Position numbers and translations under genes: made by a program. A DNA stretch of 64,000 nucleotides from Arctopsyche grandis (Eukaryota > Arthropoda > Insecta > Trichoptera > Hydropsychidae): positions 11,311,579-11,375,578 of the forward strand of contig NC_135356.1 in NCBI RefSeq assembly GCF_051622035.1, in the 5' to 3' direction. Shown one piece after another: positions 59,001-64,000 of the stretch. The notes beneath the pieces were generated by a model. The model had not been told where the DNA came from. It searched no databases and saw only the letters and a list, made by a program, of their open reading frames with translations. The first letter of the stretch is position 1, and every line of letters begins with the position of its first letter.

Positions 59001-61669
59001 CGTGTGACTTATATTTGTTGTATTATTTTGAATGAAATGGTACTATCAATTGTACATAGGTAGTATTTGTCTCTTTATTCACACTCTGAGTTATGAATTT
59101 TGATGCTATCTATTATATATTGTGTTCCAATTTCTTACTAGAGTATGTGCTGCATATACCTAAAAGATCATGGTTTTAAACTCAATTAGTTCAATCACTA
59201 TTGCAATTTCTGACTATTTGCAACTAATGATTTATCATCTAGCTTATATTTTGATATTAATTTTTTTAGTGATAATTGAGGAAGCTGCTCAAGTCTTAGA
59301 ATCCCACGTAGTCGTGAATTTGAATATTAAATGTGATCATGTCATTTTAATTGGTAGAGTATATATTTTATTATACATATATGTGTATATAAATATTTAT
59401 TAGTATTTTTTTATTATTACAATGTTAATTCAATTAGGCGACCAGCAGCAACTAAGGCCAGCAGTGGCCTCTTACAAACTAGCGAAAGACTACAACTTTG
59501 ACGTTTCTTTATTTGAAAGAATGGCTAAAGGCGAAAACTTTTGCCAACTGGTTACTCAACATCGAATGAGGCCTGAAATTTCGACGTTACTCACTCCGTC
59601 CATATACAAAGATCTCAGGAACGATCTTAGTGTATTTAAATATCCTGCTGTGGAAGGTGTATCGGAAAATGTATACTTTTTCGATCATAAATTTCCCGAA
59701 TCAAGGGTAATACGCGTTTGCGTTTCTACAGCAAATTCTCTTGCTATTAATTTTATCGTTGATGTTAATTGAAAGTTTTTATGTTGTAGAATATGTTACT
59801 CATGAGTTATAACAACGAACAAGAAGCTGCTTTCGCAATATCGTTTGCTCAATATCTTATAATACAGGGATATGAAGCGACTGAAATCACAATTTTGAGT
59901 ATGTACAAGAAACAAGTGATGTATCTAGAAGAAGTAAGGCTTTATTAATTATTTTTTAAAAACATTTCTGTATTTATAAAAGTAGATTTGTATAAATCGT
60001 GTACGCCGAGACCAACATTTTGTATTTAAATTCAGCGATAGATTCCAAAATAATGCACCACATTGTACTTTTAGTTGCTTAATCTCGTTGGTATAAATAC
60101 TCGAAAGAGCACACATTTTAAAATTAAAATTAATTTTTAGTTGCGGGCATCCACGGAAACAGTACGTAATATAGATATCCAATCTGTAGATTCATATCAA
60201 GGATTGGAGAATAAAATTATTATTTTATGTCTTGTAAGAAACAATTCGAAGAATATTATCGGCTTTCTCAAAACATCTAATCGTTTATGTGTTGCACTTT
60301 CAAGAGCGAAGGAAGGTAATATTTATTTATTTATTTTAAACAGACCATTGTGGCAAAACAGGAATTCCTAAAGCGCCACAATGGTCAAAAAATATAACAC
60401 AAAAAATCAATCAATATAAGGTAATCAATATAAGGATCCAATAAACTGCAAGTACATACATATATAGTTTGTATTTTCTAACACATAGCTTATCATGTAA
60501 TTTTAGGTTTATTCATTTTGGGTAATGCGGGAATGCTCGTTAGTAATAGTGAGTTGTGGTTTTCAATAATAAACAAATTGGAAATGAAGGGTTGCATTGG
60601 AAATTTCCTTCCTTTATATTGTCAACATCATGGTACAGAAACGAAGGTATAAATTTACATACATATGTGTGTACTATGTAGTTGTGTTTTATTTTTTTTA
60701 TATTTCAATTGCAACTAACTGTTTTCGAAATTCTAGATATTCAAATCTGCCGATTTCAAAAATATTTACAGTGGCATTTGTAAAATCAAACCACATGAAG
60801 AGTAAGAATTGTGATGACAATTTATGAATTTCGATCAAAATAACTTTGTATGTTTAATTAAACAGTTTGAAAATTTACAGATTGTGTGATTTAAAACATA
60901 AATTTAAAATTGAATGTTTTCGAGGAGCTAAATGTGAAAAAATCGTGGAGAAGACTTTTGAATGTGGACACTCATTATCAGTTCCTTGCTATGTAGATTC
61001 CAAGAAAGTCAGTATTATTTAAAATTTTATAGAAAAAAAAATTGAAATTTTGTAAAAGTAAAAAACTATTTTATTCATGTTTATTACTTTTCAGGCATCC
61101 TGCATGAAAATTTGTAGCAAAAATAACAAGAGTTGTAAGGCTTCTCATCCCTGTCCAGGAGTGTGCTTTCACAAATGCGAATTATGTTCAATACAGGTAT
61201 TTTTTTCTATATACATATACTCATTTGACAAAATTGATAAATATGGAACACATTTATTTGGAAATTTAACTAAGACACCTTAGTTATTTTTATTCCTTGC
61301 CATGGCTTATCTTATATTAACACACATCTTAATGATTTGTATCAAAATATGTGTGTATTTTTATAATTTTGAGTATATGCAATGTTTTTTTTCCATTTTC
61401 CAAATCTAGGTTAAAGTGGAAAAACCTTGTGGGCACACAGTTTTCATTGAGTGCTATAAAAATGATAAAAACCGAAAATGTTACAAATGTGTGCAGCGTT
61501 TTACACGTAAGTATTCTTTACAGCATGTAGTATTAGAATCATTAGAATTCTTTAATAAAATCTTGTAATTTTTTTTACCGAAAACTATTTTATTGCAACT
61601 ATGTACATATGTAGTATGTACAATACATACATATGTGTATATATAATTTTTGTGTTGTTTTTAGTATGA
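53070..61669 (+). CDS. ZNFX1: ZNFX1-like RNA helicase (17 exons, 1086 aa)
   Basis: Superfamily-1 (UPF1-like) helicase of the NFX1-type zinc-finger protein 1 group, linked to antiviral sensing in vertebrates and small-RNA inheritance in nematodes. Exons: 53070-53612, 53856-54259, 54602-54815, 54918-55079, 55421-55867, 56706-56840, 56953-57100, 59270-59353, 59438-59706, 59790-59933, 60141-60315, 60507-60646, 60737-60801, 60881-61007, 61095-61196, 61410-61506, 61665-61669. They total 3261 nt in phase. Motifs: WPKAESIGLDKFQYEA before Walker A GPPGTGKT (498-505), Walker B IIEEAAQ (686-692), GDQQQLRP (713-720), QHRMRPE (753-759), VDSYQG (866-871), NRLCVALSRAKEG (897-909). The cysteine/histidine-rich tail from about 970 has FRGAKCE, CGHSLSVPC, CKASHPCPGVC and PCGHTVFIEC. 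It is much shorter than the roughly 1900-residue vertebrate protein. ATG 53070 follows an AG acceptor at 53045-53046, so a noncoding first exon is likely. Confidence 0.87.
53856..54259 (+). CDS. ZNFX1: ZNFX1-like exon 2 with 22-residue tandem repeat
   Basis: Encodes two adjacent Lys-rich repeats, KVTDVIADKKVALSDVKTNI plus KT (192-213) and KVADVIPDKKVTLSNVKTKN plus KK (214-235), followed by a conserved-looking block ending DYMRTVRTAIQSFRG. It has no recognised domain in the repeat. Confidence 0.75.
54363..54676 (+). repeat. Tandem duplication covering the start of ZNFX1-like exon 3
   Basis: The intron end and exon 3 start are present twice, about 157 nt apart at the acceptors. The upstream copy reads TTTTATCAG then GTTTTATCATGGCACAAAAT; the functional one reads TTTTTTCAG then GTTTTATCATTGCACCAAAT. 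Words such as CCAG(A/G)CGTTCT and CTATATG precede both. The upstream copy meets TAA after LKR and is a dead exon. Confidence 0.85.
58321..58522. mobile_element. MITE family C, copy 4, in ZNFX1-like intron 7
   Basis: TAGGGCGAAATCACACAGGG at the left and, inverted, TAGGGCGAAAACACAGCACGG at the right. Both ends continue with GAACGTGGCAC or its variant. The element sits in the 2.17-kb intron between exons 7 and 8, which is otherwise AT-rich. Confidence 0.7.
60320..60415 (-). mobile_element. LINE 3-prime hairpin copy 4, five bases inside a ZNFX1-like intron
   Basis: On the minus strand it reads TGTTATATTTTTTGACC, GACCATTGTGGC, AGGAATTCCT, GCCACAATGGTC, TGTTTAAAATAAATAAAT. Its tail reaches the exon 11 donor (GTAATATTT at 60316), leaving only about the first five intron bases as host sequence. 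The donor itself is intact. Confidence 0.8.
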
Positions 61670-62009
61670 TGACTCGCCTAAGCTGTTCAATTCGTGTGTA
61701 CATTGGGGTACATCGGAAACAGCAAATACTATATATTCGCATGTGCATTTATGTATATAAAAATAAGACTGAATGTCTCAATGGCTGTCAATGTCTGTTT
61801 CGAAATAGACACATTATTTTTATTTTATGTTTAAGTTTTATATTGAACCACCTTAGATATAGTAATTAATACATACATACATACATATGTTATAATTGGG
61901 AATTTTTTTTCGAAATGTAATTCTCATATCTAATTATAATATGAGATGTGTTACAAAAGTTATATTTTGTACATATATAGTACATATTTTATTTTGTACA
62001 TATATAGTA

Positions 62010-62402
62010 CATAGCCAGCAGTTTGGCTTAGTGGTAGCGTATATATTTAGCGCCACTGAGGTCAAAAGTTCGAGTCTTCGCCATCTGCTGGTTAGATTTG
62101 GGGGTTTTGTGACTCCAAATCGATCGTTTCTCTATCAGAGTTTGCCAATTTTATCTGATCATTGCTGAAACGGTTCTTGAAAATTGGTATTAGATCTATT
62201 CCTGTTGTCACAAAATCTGCCTGTGTATAATTTAATTGTGATATGCTATATATTTTGATTATATATGTATTACTGTATTTCTGATTTCTGATTATTTATG
62301 TATTCATTATTTCGATAACGTACACCCGTCGCATTGGAGCAAATCTGCAATGACGAGTGTATATTGATTTGTAATAATAAAAAATAAAAAATAAAATAAA
62401 AA
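62010..62402 (+). mobile_element. tRNA-derived SINE
   Basis: The tRNA-like head is followed by about 280 nt of unique body (with CCAAATCGATCG and CGTCGCATTGGAGC) and ends in an A-rich tail of AATAAAAAATAAAA units. The plan is that of an insect tRNA-SINE. It lies about 340 nt beyond the ZNFX1-like stop. I saw no clear target duplication. Confidence 0.6.
62015..62091 (+). repeat. tRNA-like head of a SINE
   Basis: CCAGCAG (62015-62021) and CTGCTGG (62085-62091) form a perfect 7-bp acceptor-like stem. An A-box-like TGGCTTAGTGG and a B-box-like AGTTCGAGTC lie at tRNA spacing. The anticodon and T stems do not pair, so it is not a working tRNA gene. Confidence 0.7.
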
Positions 62403-64000
62403 TATGTAAATTTTATCATATTACTTACATACATATAGTACTTACATTTACACTTGTATATATACTTTTTATATGTATAATATAAGGGGAGGAAACTTTG
62501 ATAGTGGACCATTGTGGATATACGTACATACATATGTACGTACAATTCTTTTTACATTTGAACTTTTCTGAACCATTGCTCCCATATCTTCAATTTTAAC
62601 TGGTTTTTAAGGCCTCAAATTAAGAATAGGGAAATGAAAATTTTTCCACAGAAGCGCGTCAGTATTCATTATAATATTGACACACATTACTATTATGTCG
62701 TGTAATAATTATTGTGATATCGCTTGGTAAAGATTTTTTTGTTTATGATTTTGTTAAAGTTTATTTTAAATAACAAACGCATATATGTATGTATAAGAAA
62801 TTGTTTATTTCAAATAATGTTTTTGTAACATGTTAAAAAAAATCGTTTCAATTTACTTGTATTGTATAGATTTTTAATAAAAATATATCAACTGAAGCAC
62901 AATCTGCATTAAATTTTTTTATTATACAAATAAAAGACACCTCGATCCATCGGTATCAAACTTGCCAAGCAAGCTAAGTTGTTCAGGAAATGACACAAAA
63001 CATACATACATACAGGGCCAACGAGAGGGGGGGGGGGGGAAAGGGTATGCAAATAACCCGGGCCCGGCTTTCAAAGGGAACCCGGGGCCTCGGCAAATAA
63101 TATGTACATTTTTAGCAAAAGTATAAAAGCATTATTTGGCCTTTATACTCTTACGGGTTTTTGGACACTAAGCAAAATGTTATAACTGTTTTCCAGTAAC
63201 GGATATTACCTACTTATGGCATAATAAAATTTAGGGAAAGATCTGTTCTGGTGTTCATAATGGTCAGTTCCCCTTGGCCGATTCAAGCAGGTAACAAGCG
63301 GACAGTTAAAAGTACAAGATTAGTGCATTTTTACATCGATAATAAAGATGAAATCTTTAACATTTACCTATTTGCAAATTTGCTATGAAACTTTTAACTT
63401 AAATTGGAAATATGATGCACGTGCTATTCCTAGAATAATTCAACAGAAATATACTAATAAATGATCGATTTTAATTGTTAAAAGTATCCGTTTGTCATTC
63501 GACTTTAGTAAAATACGTTATTTAAACATGCTGTATAATTGCAAACGGTAGACTGGATTTAGAATATTTCAAATCAAAGTTAGCTTTAAATTAATAATAT
63601 TTGTCGTTTACGAATTCATTTTTATTATTCAACTGTTTTCTATGTTGATTATTTTAACCAATAATGAACATGTATCAATCTGAAGTATGTAAATGAATAT
63701 AGAGACATTTTAAAAAGCTCTCACAGAAAAAATCATCCCAAATTCAATACATGTACCTACCTACCTACTATGTACCTGTTTTTCCATAAATAATAGTTTT
63801 AATTATTTAATTTTTCATTTTATGTGTTGTTATAGATTAGATTGTTGTATTTAATTAATTTCATTTGTTTCACTGTATATATTGTATTTATGTATCTAAT
63901 CTATAATTTGGAAAGAGACTTTGAATGTATGTAAATATCCTTGGTCGTCGTCGTCGTCATCCGTAGATCGGTGACGTCATCGAACACGTGATTCGATTTT
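62403..64000. other. AT-rich stretch at the window end
   Basis: No gene recognised. A G run with CAGGGCC (63016-63090) may be a hAT-like nonautonomous end. TACATA microsatellites are frequent. GTCGTCGTCGTCGTC near 63943 is a short trinucleotide run. Confidence 0.4.

Noticed and set aside
62015..62091. Functional tRNA gene
   Set aside because: The acceptor stem is perfect, but the anticodon and T stems do not pair, and a SINE body with A-rich tail follows.

Overview
The window is insect nuclear DNA: AT-rich, with long introns, (TA)n microsatellites and many transposon relics. It holds three recognisable protein genes. A short interstitial TTAGG-type telomeric stretch near 13.95 kb fits a non-dipteran insect. 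I cannot name the species.

Region by region. (1) 0-11.3 kb, minus strand: catalase, a two-exon gene of 509 codons with a 19-codon first exon, a 9.6-kb intron full of small DNA transposons, and a TATA box near 11.3 kb. (2) 11.3-16 kb: intergenic, with two foldback elements and three copies of a MITE-like family (A). (3) 16.2-28.1 kb, plus strand: the complete Abl non-receptor tyrosine kinase, 11 coding exons that join in phase to 1425 residues (myristoylation-type N-terminus, SH3, SH2, kinase, proline-rich tail, F-actin-binding C-terminus). Its first exon lies in a CpG-rich island and follows a 12-codon upstream ORF. (4) 28.1-53 kb: a transposon graveyard with RTE-type and jockey-like LINE relics, hAT transposase pieces, a Helitron-like end, foldback families, a perfect 66-bp palindrome, and an inverted decayed copy of Abl exon 2. 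(5) 53.07-61.67 kb, plus strand: a 17-exon gene that joins in phase to 1086 residues, a ZNFX1-like superfamily-1 RNA helicase with a short cysteine-rich C-terminus. (6) 61.7-64 kb: a tRNA-derived SINE and AT-rich DNA.

The three genes have no evident joint pathway: catalase is a peroxisomal antioxidant enzyme, Abl a cytoskeletal signalling kinase, and ZNFX1-like helicases act in antiviral or small-RNA biology. The most unusual material is structural: the Abl exon-2 copy, a LINE 3-prime hairpin inserted five bases inside a ZNFX1 splice donor, a duplicated splice acceptor and exon start in the same gene, and several foldback families nested in older elements. All exon boundaries were read by eye from GT/AG sites and phase; no alignment or RNA data were available.
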